Shown here piece after piece: positions 50,886 to 59,721 of a stretch of 64,000 bases of DNA. The translations under genes and the position numbers were made by a program. Source of the DNA: Shimia sp039969785 (GTDB lineage: Bacteria; Pseudomonadota; Alphaproteobacteria; Rhodobacterales; Rhodobacteraceae); NCBI RefSeq assembly GCF_039969785.1, contig NZ_JBDVNC010000007.1, positions 1-64,000 on the forward strand. Reading direction: 5' to 3'. Under the pieces are notes generated by a model. The model was not told the origin of the DNA. It was given only the letters and a program-made list of their open reading frames with translations, and ran no database searches. Every line of letters starts with the position of its first letter. Position 1 is the stretch's first letter.

Positions 50886-50912
50886 ATCGAGGGCGGGCAA
50901 TCCGCCCTCGAT
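50886..50912 (+). terminator. Intercistronic hairpin after dctP
   Basis: An 11-base-pair perfect stem (ATCGAGGGCGG / CCGCCCTCGAT, 50886-50912) with a 5-base loop, lacking a T-run. Such hairpins downstream of a binding-protein gene usually protect its mRNA and produce excess DctP over DctQM. Confidence 0.7.
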
Positions 50913-50932
50913 GCTCAAAGGGAGGGTTCAGG

Positions 50933-51598
50933 ATGGATCATTCAAAAGCGTTCACGGACCGCATTGAGGAAACGCTGATTGCAGGCATCCTAGGTGCTAT
51001 GACGTTGATCACATTCGCAAATGTGGTGACGCGCCACGGCTTCAATCAGAACATTCTTTGGGCGTTAGAACTAACCGTCTTTCTGTTCGGATGGCTTGTG
51101 CTTCTTGGGGCGTCCTACGCGGTCAAGAAAGGCGCTCACCTCGGCGTCGATATTGTGGTCAATGCACTACCCTCGCAACCGCGCCGCATCATGGGGTTGG
51201 CAGCCGTGGCTGTGTGCATCTCATTCAGCTTGTTGATGCTAAAAGGCGCTTGGGATTACTGGGCCAACTTCGCCAATCTTCCGGGAACTGAAGGGCGCTG
51301 GTTTCCACTTGGCTTTGAAGAAACCTACCGCGGCAAGGGATGGTACGAGGTCAACGATATCCCGCATCCCGCCATTTTGGGATGGATGGAGAGTGTGTTC
51401 AACGAGGGCGAAGAATACGAAAAAATTCCACGCATGATACCTTACGTTGTTCTTCCTTTGTCGATGGCGCTCTTGCTGTTGCGCTTTGTGCAAGCGGGAT
51501 GGGCGCTCTGGATTGGTAAGACTGACCGTGTCGTTGCGAGCCATGAGGTTGAAGACGAATTGGAAGAAATTCGTGAACAGATGCGGGGACAAAACTAA
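50933..51598 (+). CDS. dctQ: TRAP transporter small permease DctQ
   Basis: A 221-residue membrane protein with four predicted helices (about 18-38, 47-67, 85-107, 164-187). An unusually long, mostly hydrophilic loop (about 110-160, WANFANLPGTEGRWFPLGFEE...) enlarges it compared with the usual 160-190 residues. It joins dctM through the TAATG overlap. Confidence 0.87.
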   Translation: MDHSKAFTDRIEETLIAGILGAMTLITFANVVTRHGFNQNILWALELTVFLFGWLVLLGASYAVKKGAHLGVDIVVNALPSQPRRIMGLAAVAVCISFSLLMLKGAWDYWANFANLPGTEGRWFPLGFEETYRGKGWYEVNDIPHPAILGWMESVFNEGEEYEKIPRMIPYVVLPLSMALLLLRFVQAGWALWIGKTDRVVASHEVEDELEEIREQMRGQN

Positions 51599-53007
51599 TG
51601 GAAGTTGTCATCCTTTTCACATTGGTCATCGGTCTCATGCTCATCGGCGTGCCAATCGCGATCTCGCTCGGCATGTCGTCAGTCCTGTTCCTATTGGTCT
51701 TTTCGGACAGTTCTCTGGCGTCAGTTGCCCAAACCCTCTTCAGTGCGTTTGAAGGCCACTATACGCTTCTCGCCATCCCGTTCTTTATTCTGGCATCCTC
51801 CTTCATGACGACGGGCGGCGTTGCGCAACGCATCATTCGGTTCTCAATCGCCTGCGTCGGACATTTGCCGGGCGGCTTGGCGATTGCTGGGGTTTTCGCG
51901 TGCATGTTGTTCGCTGCTTTGTCAGGGTCTTCCCCTGCAACAGTTGTGGCAATCGGAACGATCGTCATCGGCGGTATGCGTCAGGTGGGCTATTCCAAGG
52001 ATTTTGCCGCAGGCGTCATCTGTACTGCTGGGACATTGGGTATCTTGATCCCACCGTCGATCGTAATGGTGGTCTATGCCGCGTCGGTTGAGGTTTCGGT
52101 CGGTCGGATGTTTCTGGCTGGGGTCATCCCTGGATTGCTCGCCGGTTTCATGCTGATGACGACCATCTATGTCATCGCCAGAATTAAAAAATTGCCCAAG
52201 GGTGAGTGGCAGGGTTGGGGCGAAATCCTCGCCTCTGGCCGCGATGCAGGCTGGGGACTTTTCTTGATCGTCATCATCCTTGGTGGCATCTACGGCGGCA
52301 TCTTTACGCCAACCGAAGCGGCAGCGGTCGCCGCAGTCTACGCGTTCTTCATCGCGACTTTCGTCTACAAGGATATGGGACCACTCGCTGATAGACAGGC
52401 GCGCAGCCTGTCCGCAGCGGCGGTGAATGAAACCCCCGGCAGCATTCCATTACGCCGCCGTCCTTGGGCCATTGTAACGGCGTTTTTCCATCCAGACACG
52501 CAACGTACATTGTTCGATGCCGGTAAGCTGACAGTTACGCTGCTGTTCGTGATCGCGAATGCGCTTATCTTGAAGCATGTTCTAACGGACGAACAAATCC
52601 CACAGCATATCGCCAATGCGATGCTTTCAGCCGGTTTCGGGCCGGTCATGTTCTTGATCGTCGTCAACATCATCCTGTTGATCGGCGGCCAGTTCATGGA
52701 GCCGTCGGGTCTATTAGTCATCGTCGCACCTTTGGTGTTCCCAATTGCGATCGAGCTGGGCATTGATCCAATCCATCTTGGCATCATTATGGTCGTAAAC
52801 ATGGAGATCGGTATGATTACGCCACCTGTCGGATTGAACCTTTTCGTGACTTCAGGGGTTGCTGGTATGCCTATGATGAGCGTGGTGCGTGCCGCATTGC
52901 CATTTCTCGCGGTGCTCTTTGTGTTCCTGATCCTTGTGACTTATGTGCCATGGATTTCAACGGTCTTGCCCAACACATTTATGGGCCCCGAGATTATCAC
53001 GAAATAG
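51598..53007 (+). CDS. dctM: TRAP transporter large permease DctM
   Basis: A 469-residue membrane protein with about a dozen helices. Blocks GHLPGGLAIAGVFACMLFAALSGSSPATVVAIG, GTLGILIPPSIVMVVYA and VNMEIGMITPPVGLNLFV are typical of the DctM/YiaN family. A central insert of about 70 residues (KDMGPLADRQARSLSAAAVNETPGS...) lies between two helices. It uses the sodium gradient to move the DctP ligand. Confidence 0.93.
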   Translation: MEVVILFTLVIGLMLIGVPIAISLGMSSVLFLLVFSDSSLASVAQTLFSAFEGHYTLLAIPFFILASSFMTTGGVAQRIIRFSIACVGHLPGGLAIAGVFACMLFAALSGSSPATVVAIGTIVIGGMRQVGYSKDFAAGVICTAGTLGILIPPSIVMVVYAASVEVSVGRMFLAGVIPGLLAGFMLMTTIYVIARIKKLPKGEWQGWGEILASGRDAGWGLFLIVIILGGIYGGIFTPTEAAAVAAVYAFFIATFVYKDMGPLADRQARSLSAAAVNETPGSIPLRRRPWAIVTAFFHPDTQRTLFDAGKLTVTLLFVIANALILKHVLTDEQIPQHIANAMLSAGFGPVMFLIVVNIILLIGGQFMEPSGLLVIVAPLVFPIAIELGIDPIHLGIIMVVNMEIGMITPPVGLNLFVTSGVAGMPMMSVVRAALPFLAVLFVFLILVTYVPWISTVLPNTFMGPEIITK

Positions 53008-53140
53008 TAGTGGCAAATGAAGCGAGTAACGGCGGGATCAATTTTGGTACTGCCGATTTTTCAAACTTCAGCGATATCGAAATTATCGTCATCACCAAGC
53101 GAAGCGGCCATTCAAGCAGACTGCGGCATTGGTCAATAAG

Positions 53141-53176
53141 GGCTATTCGCGGCCATTAGATCGGTTGCAGCATGTT
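53141..53176. repeat. Dispersed repeat A, copy 1
   Basis: A 36-base segment matching 63079-63114 at 31 of 36 positions (shared core TTAGATCG and TGCAGCATGTT). Both copies lie in noncoding DNA at module borders, in the same orientation. Confidence 0.75.
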
Positions 53177-53262
53177 CGCCTGAGGGGCCGCACGCCCCCA
53201 ACATGAACGGCCCATTCCGGACATTGGTCACCTCCCTTCCTCGCCGCGGTGCGGCCCGTCAG

Positions 53263-53292
53263 ACCGGACTTTCGCTGCGAGCGCAAGATCGG
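53263..53292. repeat. Dispersed repeat B, copy 1
   Basis: Shares ACCGGACTTTCGC and a following GCGCAAGAT-like segment with 59652-59682. This resembles repetitive intergenic DNA common in roseobacters (GGACTTTCGCTGCG motif). Confidence 0.6.
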
Positions 53293-53504
53293 GCGTAGCC
53301 CGAGCTTACAGGTAGCAGATTTTGCGACTGTTCGACTTCCATTTCTGAATGGCTTGTTTCTTCAGATAACCACATTGGGAAGGACCGTCAGTTCATCGCT
53401 CCGCAGAAGATTTTCACCCGAAGCTGGGAACTCAACAGTCAGAAAAATACGTGAAGCTTTTCTCAAGTGTGCTGCCTCTGGTTCGGAATCGGACCGATCG
53501 CCCG

Positions 53505-54260
53505 TTAGTTCAATGTCTGAGCCTTGATCGACCATGGAAAGAAATATTTCTGCATGTATTGGACGCCCTGAAACAAGATCACGCTCATAATCGCAAGAAC
53601 GATGACAGCAAACATCGCTTGTGCGAGGTCAAAGTTGGTCGTCGCAGATACGATCAGGTAACCAAGCCCCCTGTTTGACGTGATGAATTCGCCGACAACG
53701 GCGCCGATGACCGATAGGGTTATTCCGATCTTGAGGCCGCTAAAAATGAATGGGACGGCGTGTGGCATCCTGATTGTCAAAAGGCCCGTCAGAAAACCGG
53801 CACCTGTTGATCTGCTGAGGTCGAGATAGGCCTTTGGCGTGTCCAATATGCCGGTCGCCGTTGCCACCATGATTGGGAAAAAACACACAAGGAAATTTAT
53901 AACCAGACGCGATTCAATTCCGGTCCCCAACATAACAACGATAATGGGAGCGACTGCGATCACAGGAATTGCATTGGCAAACACCAAAAGCGGGTAGATC
54001 GCCTCTGATGCGATCCGGTTCAATGAGATCAGGACGCCAAGCGGAATAGCGATAAGGACGGAGACGACGAAACCTGCGAGCACAGTGAAAAGCGTCGCCC
54101 AGATGTGAACCGGCATCGCGCCCAGTATCTGGCTTCCGGACGCCCAGATCGAGCTTGGCGCTGGCAAGAGATATGCGGGAACTTCGAACGCCCAGACATA
54201 GACCTCCCAAAGCAGAAGAAGTGCGGCGAGGCTGATAATCGGCAAGATGATGGGACGCAT
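53505..54260 (-). CDS. ABC transporter permease, NMT1/TauT type
   Basis: A 251-residue permease with about six helices. The EAA-type loop YLDLSRSTGAGFLTGLLTIRMPHAVPFIFSGLKIGI and GEFITSNRGLGYLI are characteristic of the NitT/TauT/ThiX-type permeases (BPD_transp_1). Last gene of the operon ade-SBP-ATPase-permease, 2 bases after the ATPase stop. Confidence 0.9.
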   Translation of the reverse strand: MRPIILPIISLAALLLLWEVYVWAFEVPAYLLPAPSSIWASGSQILGAMPVHIWATLFTVLAGFVVSVLIAIPLGVLISLNRIASEAIYPLLVFANAIPVIAVAPIIVVMLGTGIESRLVINFLVCFFPIMVATATGILDTPKAYLDLSRSTGAGFLTGLLTIRMPHAVPFIFSGLKIGITLSVIGAVVGEFITSNRGLGYLIVSATTNFDLAQAMFAVIVLAIMSVILFQGVQYMQKYFFPWSIKAQTLN

Positions 54261-54262
54261 GA

Positions 54263-55057
54263 TTAGTGGCCCTCTCCGGTGGTAACCTCGACTGGGGTCT
54301 TTCCGTAAATCGAAGCCCTGATGGTGTGTTCGATTTCAATTGCCTGCTCTGAATTCAATATATCCAGTGCACGTGGATAGGTGAAATCGACATTCAGCAG
54401 CTGGGAAATTCTGCCGGGAAAGGACTCCATCACGGCGATCTTCGTTGACAGGAATACGGCTTCGGGGATCGAGTGCGTCACGAACACAAAGGTCTTTCCG
54501 GTTTCCTGGTGAAGACGAATGAGCTCAAATTGAAGGTCCTCGCGCGTCATTGCGTCAAGCGCGCTGAATGGCTCATCCATCAACAGGATATCCGGGTCCA
54601 TGACCAGCCCCCGTGCAATCCCCGCCCGTTGCTGCATTCCGCCAGACAAGCTGTCCGGTAATTGGTTGGCCACATGGGACAGCCCGACTTTTTCAAGCAA
54701 TTCCATTGCTTGAACGCGATATTGCTTGACGAGCGATCTGGATTTTACGCGCACCGGGTAGAGAACGTTATCAAGAACACTTAACCAAGGAAGAAGGTTC
54801 GGGCTTTGGAACACAAGACCAATGTTGTCAAAACCGGGTTTGGCTGGGCCGCCGCCGACTTTGATGTTTCCGTGCGTCGGTTGTTCTAATCCGGCGATGC
54901 AACGCAGCAACGTAGATTTCCCGCAACCCGACGGACCTAGCAATGACAAAAACGCGCCGCCGTCGATTGCAAGATCGACGTCCTTCAGTGCAGTGAACGG
55001 ATTTGCCCCGCCCGCTCCAAAAACCTTAGAGACATTTTCGATCTGAACGTCTTTCAC
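54263..55057 (-). CDS. ABC transporter ATP-binding protein, NMT1/TauT type
   Basis: A 264-residue ATPase: Walker A GPSGCGKSTLLRCIAG, signature SLSGGMQQRAGIARGL, Walker B ILLMDEPFSALDAMTRE, H-loop FVTHSIPEAVFLS. It belongs to the TauB/SsuB/ThiZ group. It powers the permease at 53505. Confidence 0.92.
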   Translation of the reverse strand: MKDVQIENVSKVFGAGGANPFTALKDVDLAIDGGAFLSLLGPSGCGKSTLLRCIAGLEQPTHGNIKVGGGPAKPGFDNIGLVFQSPNLLPWLSVLDNVLYPVRVKSRSLVKQYRVQAMELLEKVGLSHVANQLPDSLSGGMQQRAGIARGLVMDPDILLMDEPFSALDAMTREDLQFELIRLHQETGKTFVFVTHSIPEAVFLSTKIAVMESFPGRISQLLNVDFTYPRALDILNSEQAIEIEHTIRASIYGKTPVEVTTGEGH

Positions 55058-55150
55058 AGAGAACCTGCCGAGAAACCTTTGGGATTGTACCTGAGCCAGA
55101 AGCGGTTGGTGAGCACAGGCAATTCAGAAGACCGCCTGTGCCAACCTGGC

Positions 55151-56128
55151 TCAGAAATTGTGGATGTAATCCGACATGCTGCCGAACTCAGCGGCCTGTC
55201 CCTGCGCCTTCATCGTATTCGAGTGGGTTGTGCGCACCCGTGTTTCATCCCAATTGAACCCGTTCTCAGCATGTGCAGACGAGTCAAAGATCAACTCGAT
55301 CCCACCACCAATCGCGGCCAGCTCGGACTCGCGCTTTTTCTCGGGGAACAGTTCGAGCAAGGCATCAACGGCTGCCTCGGGATCGGTTGGCGCAGCCTTA
55401 AGGGCACATTGGGTTGCCTCCATTGCGCGCCGCGCGACATCGGGACGCTCGGCCAGGAATTGTTCGTTGGCGATCAACACACTTCCGTACATATCTAGGC
55501 TCTCACCAAAATGCACGAACTGGGGTGTCTTGCCCGCATTGCTGACGACAGCCGAAAGAATTTTCGACGTCGTAAGAAACGTGGTGTGCCCGTCGATTTT
55601 TCCTTGAAGAAGAAGCCCGAGGAGAGCCGAAAAATCTGCCTTCTCGGATTCAACTTTCGAAAAATCGCTTCCGGCAAGGTCCATTGCCAATGGTAACATC
55701 AGTATTCCAGCATCGCCCGGGCCGGACGCCAGCTTTTTTCCCTCCAGATCGGACACAGACCCAATCCCGGTCGATGCAACAGTCATGATCCCGAATGGGG
55801 CATCACTGTAGATCGGCGTCAGGGCCTTTACCTTGGCCCCGTTGTTCGAAACACCCAGCATCATTGTCCCAAAGTCGGCCATGCCAATGTCGCCCAAGCC
55901 AGCGGCGACTTTGGCCACGGTGTCGACACTTCCTGAGCCTCTGTCAAAAGAGAATTCGAGGTCGAGATCGGCAAAGCAGCCGTTTTTGGCGCCCGCGTAC
56001 CAGGCGCTGTGAATTCCGCCAGGAATCCAATCAAACAGCATTTTCACCTGATCGGCTGCAGCACTGGCCTGAGGCAAAAGAGCGATTGAAACTGCGGTTG
56101 TGGCCGCAAAGAAATGTGATCTGAACAT
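55151..56128 (-). CDS. ABC transporter substrate-binding protein, NMT1/THI5-like
   Basis: A 325-residue periplasmic protein. From the ATG at 56128 residues 1-24 are a signal peptide (MFRSHFFAATTAVSIALLPQASAA). NMT1/ThiY-like blocks include KMLFDWIPGGIHSAWYAGAKNGCFADLDLEFSFDRGSGSVDTVAKVAAGLGDIG. Known relatives bind thiamine precursors, taurine, nitrate or nucleobases. Because an adenine deaminase directly precedes it, a purine or adenine-like nucleobase is the likeliest ligand, but this is contextual. Confidence 0.85.
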   Translation of the reverse strand: MFRSHFFAATTAVSIALLPQASAAADQVKMLFDWIPGGIHSAWYAGAKNGCFADLDLEFSFDRGSGSVDTVAKVAAGLGDIGMADFGTMMLGVSNNGAKVKALTPIYSDAPFGIMTVASTGIGSVSDLEGKKLASGPGDAGILMLPLAMDLAGSDFSKVESEKADFSALLGLLLQGKIDGHTTFLTTSKILSAVVSNAGKTPQFVHFGESLDMYGSVLIANEQFLAERPDVARRAMEATQCALKAAPTDPEAAVDALLELFPEKKRESELAAIGGGIELIFDSSAHAENGFNWDETRVRTTHSNTMKAQGQAAEFGSMSDYIHNF

Positions 56129-56153
56129 GATGTCCTCCCTTTGATGTTTGTGT

Positions 56154-57935
56154 TTAGCCGATGACAGAATCCACCGGCTGCATTTTGTCACTCGCAATTA
56201 GTCCCTTATCGGTGAAGCCGAATGCGGGGATGTTTGGAAGTGCAAGAAAATTCATATATATCAGCGCCATATCATCCGCATGGCCGCCTAGCTCGGCGCG
56301 GTAAACTTCCCTGATAGACTGCATTGCCTGCGCCACATCTTCCGCCTTGTTCTCTGACATCAAACCCGCCACCGGCAGCGCAAGCTCAGCGGCAACTTTA
56401 CCGTCGCGCACAAGGACATATCCGCCACCAATTTCCTGCATCCGGTTGGCGGCAATGGCCATGTCTTCGTGATTGGCACCAAAGATTGCGATATTGTGGG
56501 CGTCGTGATTGACCGAGCATGCCAGCGCACCATGCGTCAACCCGGCGGTGTCAGAAAATCCGACACCAATACCACCATTTTTTCCGTGCCGTTCGACCAT
56601 CGCCAATGCGTTGATGCGGCGGTCGCCATCCGGCTGCACCACCCCATCTTGAACGGACAGTTCCTCCTCGCGCGCCACTTTGCCTTTGCCTTTGGCATGC
56701 CCGACAACAAGAACTTTTGCCATATCGGTGTTGTTGATCGGATGACTGTGAAAATCCTCTGCCTTTAGAGGCTTTTGGTATTTGATCGTTGATTTCGTCC
56801 AATCGGGATAAACAGCCTGTTCGGTTGGGCCTTCATATTGGCTATCCGCATAAATAACCTTACCCCCAATGATCGTTGTTTCCACCGAGACGCTTTCAAG
56901 ATCGGAAAGCAACAGAATGTCCGCTACGCGACCGGGCGAAATACTGCCGTAGTCATGTGCGATCCGAAGCCCTTGCGCCACATTGATGGTGGCGAACTGA
57001 TAGGCTTCGACCACGCCAAAACCGGCTTCTATGGCAGTGCGTAGCCTATGGTCGATATGCCCTTCGTGCAGCAGATCGTGCGCGTGAATGTCGTCTGTGC
57101 AGAGCTGAAACTGCCGCGTATCCAGACCTTGTTCCTTAACGATTCTCGCAAGCTCCGCCAAATGTGAGGAATCCAAAACGCGACCGGGGCGAAGTGCCAA
57201 GACGGAGGCCATTCCCAGCCGGGTATTTTCGATAATCTCTTCGACAGTTCGCGCAACGTGCGAATCCTCGGGCCCGGCGGCCAGAAACGCCGCAAGCTCG
57301 CGTCCTCGCAGCCCCGGTGACTGGCCGGAAATCATACGTCCCAGCCTTTCGGCCAAGTCGAATTTCTGAAATTGCTCGTCGTCCTTCTCTAGGATCAGTC
57401 GGGGATTGATGTCTCCTGCAAGGCAAACCGCTTCCGGCCAATTGAAAAGCTCACCCGTCTCATCAACGCTGACCGATCCGTTGGAAGTTTCGATCCATTC
57501 GGGCATTGCCGGAATCCGCCCCGGGACGCGAAAGTGGGTGCGTAGCGGCGAACTCGCCGCTTCGTCAAAGAGCGCGCGCATTCCGGGAATGCCAAGAACG
57601 TTGCCCATTTCATGGGGATCGGCGGCGATCATTGTCGTTCCGCGCGGTATGACCATGCGTGAGTATTCGCGCACTGTCAGCATTGAGCTTTCGATATGGA
57701 CGTGGGGATCGATGAAGCCTGGTGCGGCGAATTTCTCGCGTCCGTCAATTGTTGACTCGCGACCTTCTCCACCCTCGCCTGCGGGCAACACAGCAGCAAT
57801 CCGGTCACCTGCAATCAAGATATCCGCCGGGTGAATCTCTCTGCTCAAGACGTTTACGAGGTTCACGTCCTTGATCACAACGTCCGGTTCCTGCCGCCCC
57901 ATCGCGACGTCCACCAGTTCCCCTCTGTCCCTCAC
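56154..57935 (-). CDS. ade: Adenine deaminase (Ade type)
   Basis: Deaminates adenine to hypoxanthine. 593 residues from a GTG at 57935, which has GGAGG ten bases upstream; the frame is open to 57956. Amidohydrolase metal site APGFIDPHVHIESSML and DPHEMGNVLGIPG, C-terminal GGIGVGFSDTAGLTHGALACSVNHDAHNIAIFG domain typical of Ade. First gene of an operon with the ABC transporter. Some family members act on other N-substituted purines or isoguanine. Confidence 0.9.
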   Translation of the reverse strand: MRDRGELVDVAMGRQEPDVVIKDVNLVNVLSREIHPADILIAGDRIAAVLPAGEGGEGRESTIDGREKFAAPGFIDPHVHIESSMLTVREYSRMVIPRGTTMIAADPHEMGNVLGIPGMRALFDEAASSPLRTHFRVPGRIPAMPEWIETSNGSVSVDETGELFNWPEAVCLAGDINPRLILEKDDEQFQKFDLAERLGRMISGQSPGLRGRELAAFLAAGPEDSHVARTVEEIIENTRLGMASVLALRPGRVLDSSHLAELARIVKEQGLDTRQFQLCTDDIHAHDLLHEGHIDHRLRTAIEAGFGVVEAYQFATINVAQGLRIAHDYGSISPGRVADILLLSDLESVSVETTIIGGKVIYADSQYEGPTEQAVYPDWTKSTIKYQKPLKAEDFHSHPINNTDMAKVLVVGHAKGKGKVAREEELSVQDGVVQPDGDRRINALAMVERHGKNGGIGVGFSDTAGLTHGALACSVNHDAHNIAIFGANHEDMAIAANRMQEIGGGYVLVRDGKVAAELALPVAGLMSENKAEDVAQAMQSIREVYRAELGGHADDMALIYMNFLALPNIPAFGFTDKGLIASDKMQPVDSVIG

Positions 57936-57971
57936 AATCCGGCATCCTCCTGCCAAAAATCTTGATCCTAT

Positions 57972-57983
57972 ATCCTATAGGAT
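57972..57983. promoter_or_regulatory. GntR-type operator in the ade-gntR intergenic region
   Basis: The perfect 12-base palindrome ATCCTATAGGAT, preceded by a partial copy (GATCCTAT, 57964-57971). It lies 37 bases before the ade start. FCD-type GntR regulators bind short palindromes of this size, so the divergent regulator at 58071 is the likely user. Confidence 0.75.
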
Positions 57984-58070
57984 TATACTAATTGTCAACG
58001 GACGTGTGAAAATCCACAATATACGTAAGGTCGGTGAGCCATGGTTCGGCCAAGTAGGGAAGCGCAGCAA

Positions 58071-58763
58071 ATGACACAGATTCAAAGACCTGTCGGTGTT
58101 TCCGATGCCTCGGCCAAAGACGTTTACAGATCCCGCACGAGGTCTGCATCAGATGCGTGCGCTGACTATTTACGGTCACAAATCGTCTCGGGTGAGATCG
58201 AAGATGGTGCCCCAATCGTGATTGATCGGGTCGCCGATTCCCTTGGTGCCTCCCACACTCCTGTGCGTGAAGCCATCCGACGGCTGGAGGCTGAAGGCCT
58301 TGTCAAATATGTGCCGAACCGGGGTGCACGCGTACGGGGATTGAGCCGTCCGGAGTTCGAAGAACTGGTGGAACTGCGGGTCGCGACTGAACCCTTGGCC
58401 CTTGGGAGGGCGATCAAGAACGCTGTACCGGGCGACTTTATGTCGGCGGATTTTGAGTTTCAGGAATGGCAAAAAGGCGTAGGTTCTCAGGAAATGCTGG
58501 CCCAGCAATGGGCGTTCTTCAAATCGATGTATGAGCCGTCTGGCCTGGTACGCACTTTGGAGGTTATCGATGCCAATTGGCGGTTGATCGAAAGATATCA
58601 CAAGTTCGCCTGGACCACGTCCGAGGAAGTACGCGAAACGGATTATCGACTAAAGCTCGCCATTTTGAAAAGCAGTCGCGCCAGAGATCAGGATGCCGCC
58701 AAGGCAGCACTTGTGGATGCAATTGAATGGGGCGCGTCATTGGTAAGAAAGAAACTGAGCTGA
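58071..58763 (+). CDS. GntR-family regulator, FCD type
   Basis: A 230-residue regulator. Start at 58071 (AGGGA ribosome site); 58041 is an alternative. N-terminal winged helix (SDACADYLRSQIVSGEIEDGAPIVIDRVADSLGASHTPVREAIRRLEAEGLVKYVPNRGARV) and a helical effector domain of the FCD type. Divergent from ade and the transporter, so it should control purine uptake and deamination. Ligand unknown. Confidence 0.88.
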   Translation: MTQIQRPVGVSDASAKDVYRSRTRSASDACADYLRSQIVSGEIEDGAPIVIDRVADSLGASHTPVREAIRRLEAEGLVKYVPNRGARVRGLSRPEFEELVELRVATEPLALGRAIKNAVPGDFMSADFEFQEWQKGVGSQEMLAQQWAFFKSMYEPSGLVRTLEVIDANWRLIERYHKFAWTTSEEVRETDYRLKLAILKSSRARDQDAAKAALVDAIEWGASLVRKKLS

Positions 58764-58941
58764 TGATGATCTGCGCAGGTTATTCTGCTTATCGCGTAGT
58801 GCACCAGTCCTAGTACGGTCAATCCGTCGTCGTTTCACCGTCACTACTGACATCTAAGGCGGCGCAGCATCCTGTGATATGTAACCTCGGTCAACGTTGG
58901 GTTGTCGTTTAGGGAGGGAATGGCGGATCGGAGGAACAGTC

Positions 58942-59574
58942 ATGGAAACACCAAACCTACCTGCCATTCGCGCGCTTCGCCCTGCATGGAACAAAGGACG
59001 TATCGTGGGTCAGAAGCGACCGCTGAAGCCAAAGCATGTTTGGGCAATACGCGTTCGGCTCGAGCTGGCTGAGAACCATCGCGACCTCGCCCTATTCAAT
59101 ATGGCAATCGACAGTAAACTGCGCGGCTGCGATCTAGTCAAAATGAAGGTCGTCGACGTCATGGCGTCCGGCCAGATGAAGGAACGAGCTTCGGTTCTTC
59201 AAAGCAAAACCCAAAAACCTGTCCGCTTTGAAATCTCGGAAGGTACCCGGGCCTCGGTCGAGAAATGGATGGAAGACGAACTCATGGTCGGATCCGAATA
59301 CCTTTGGCCCGGCCGCTTCCATGAGCGCCTGCACATCTCGACCCGCCAGTATGCGCGGATCTTCCGGGACTGGGTGACCTCGATCGGGCTAGAAGCAACC
59401 GCTTATGGTACTCATTCGATGAGGAGAACCAAGGTCACGCAGATCTACAAGAAGACAGGCAACCTCCGGGCTGTTCAGCTTCTCCTCGGTCACACGAAGA
59501 TGGACAGCACGGTTCGATACCTTGGTGTAGAACTTGAGGATGCATTGGCTATTGCTGAAGCTATTGAAATATAG
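58942..59574 (+). CDS. Short tyrosine recombinase/integrase
   Basis: A 210-residue phage-integrase-family protein from the ATG at 58942; frame is open to 58897. Catalytic residues are visible: Arg in DSKLRGCDLV, His/Arg in THSMRRTKVTQIY, His in LLLGHTKMDSTVRY and nucleophile Tyr in VRYLGVE. It lacks the N-terminal core-binding domain of large integrases; this small class is widespread in proteobacteria, on plasmids and chromosomes. Neighbouring IS remnants and repeats suggest an old mobile context. Whether it is active is unknown. Confidence 0.85.
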   Translation: METPNLPAIRALRPAWNKGRIVGQKRPLKPKHVWAIRVRLELAENHRDLALFNMAIDSKLRGCDLVKMKVVDVMASGQMKERASVLQSKTQKPVRFEISEGTRASVEKWMEDELMVGSEYLWPGRFHERLHISTRQYARIFRDWVTSIGLEATAYGTHSMRRTKVTQIYKKTGNLRAVQLLLGHTKMDSTVRYLGVELEDALAIAEAIEI

Positions 59575-59651
59575 ACCAAAGGGCTGTTCGCGAAGACGGC
59601 CCACAGAAGACATTCCCCGCGTCAGTCCGCGCCGCGATGCAGCTTCACTGA

Positions 59652-59682
59652 ACCGGACTTTCGCCGCGGACGCAAAATACGG
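59652..59682. repeat. Dispersed repeat B, copy 2
   Basis: Shares the ACCGGACTTTCGC core and about 70 percent of the following bases with 53263-53292. It lies between the integrase and the thioesterase gene. Confidence 0.6.
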
Positions 59683-59721
59683 TGGTTCGCGAACTGGTGG
59701 TCTGCGCGACAAAGCAGAAGT

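Larger units (their letters stand above)
53008..53504. other. Intergenic region with repeat copies, no gene seen
   Basis: About 500 bases between convergent dctM and the NMT1-type permease. It contains one copy of each of two dispersed repeats (53141-53176, 53263-53292). The rest, including 53300-53500, has no reading frame with recognisable similarity. It reads as a seam between two acquired modules. Confidence 0.6.
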
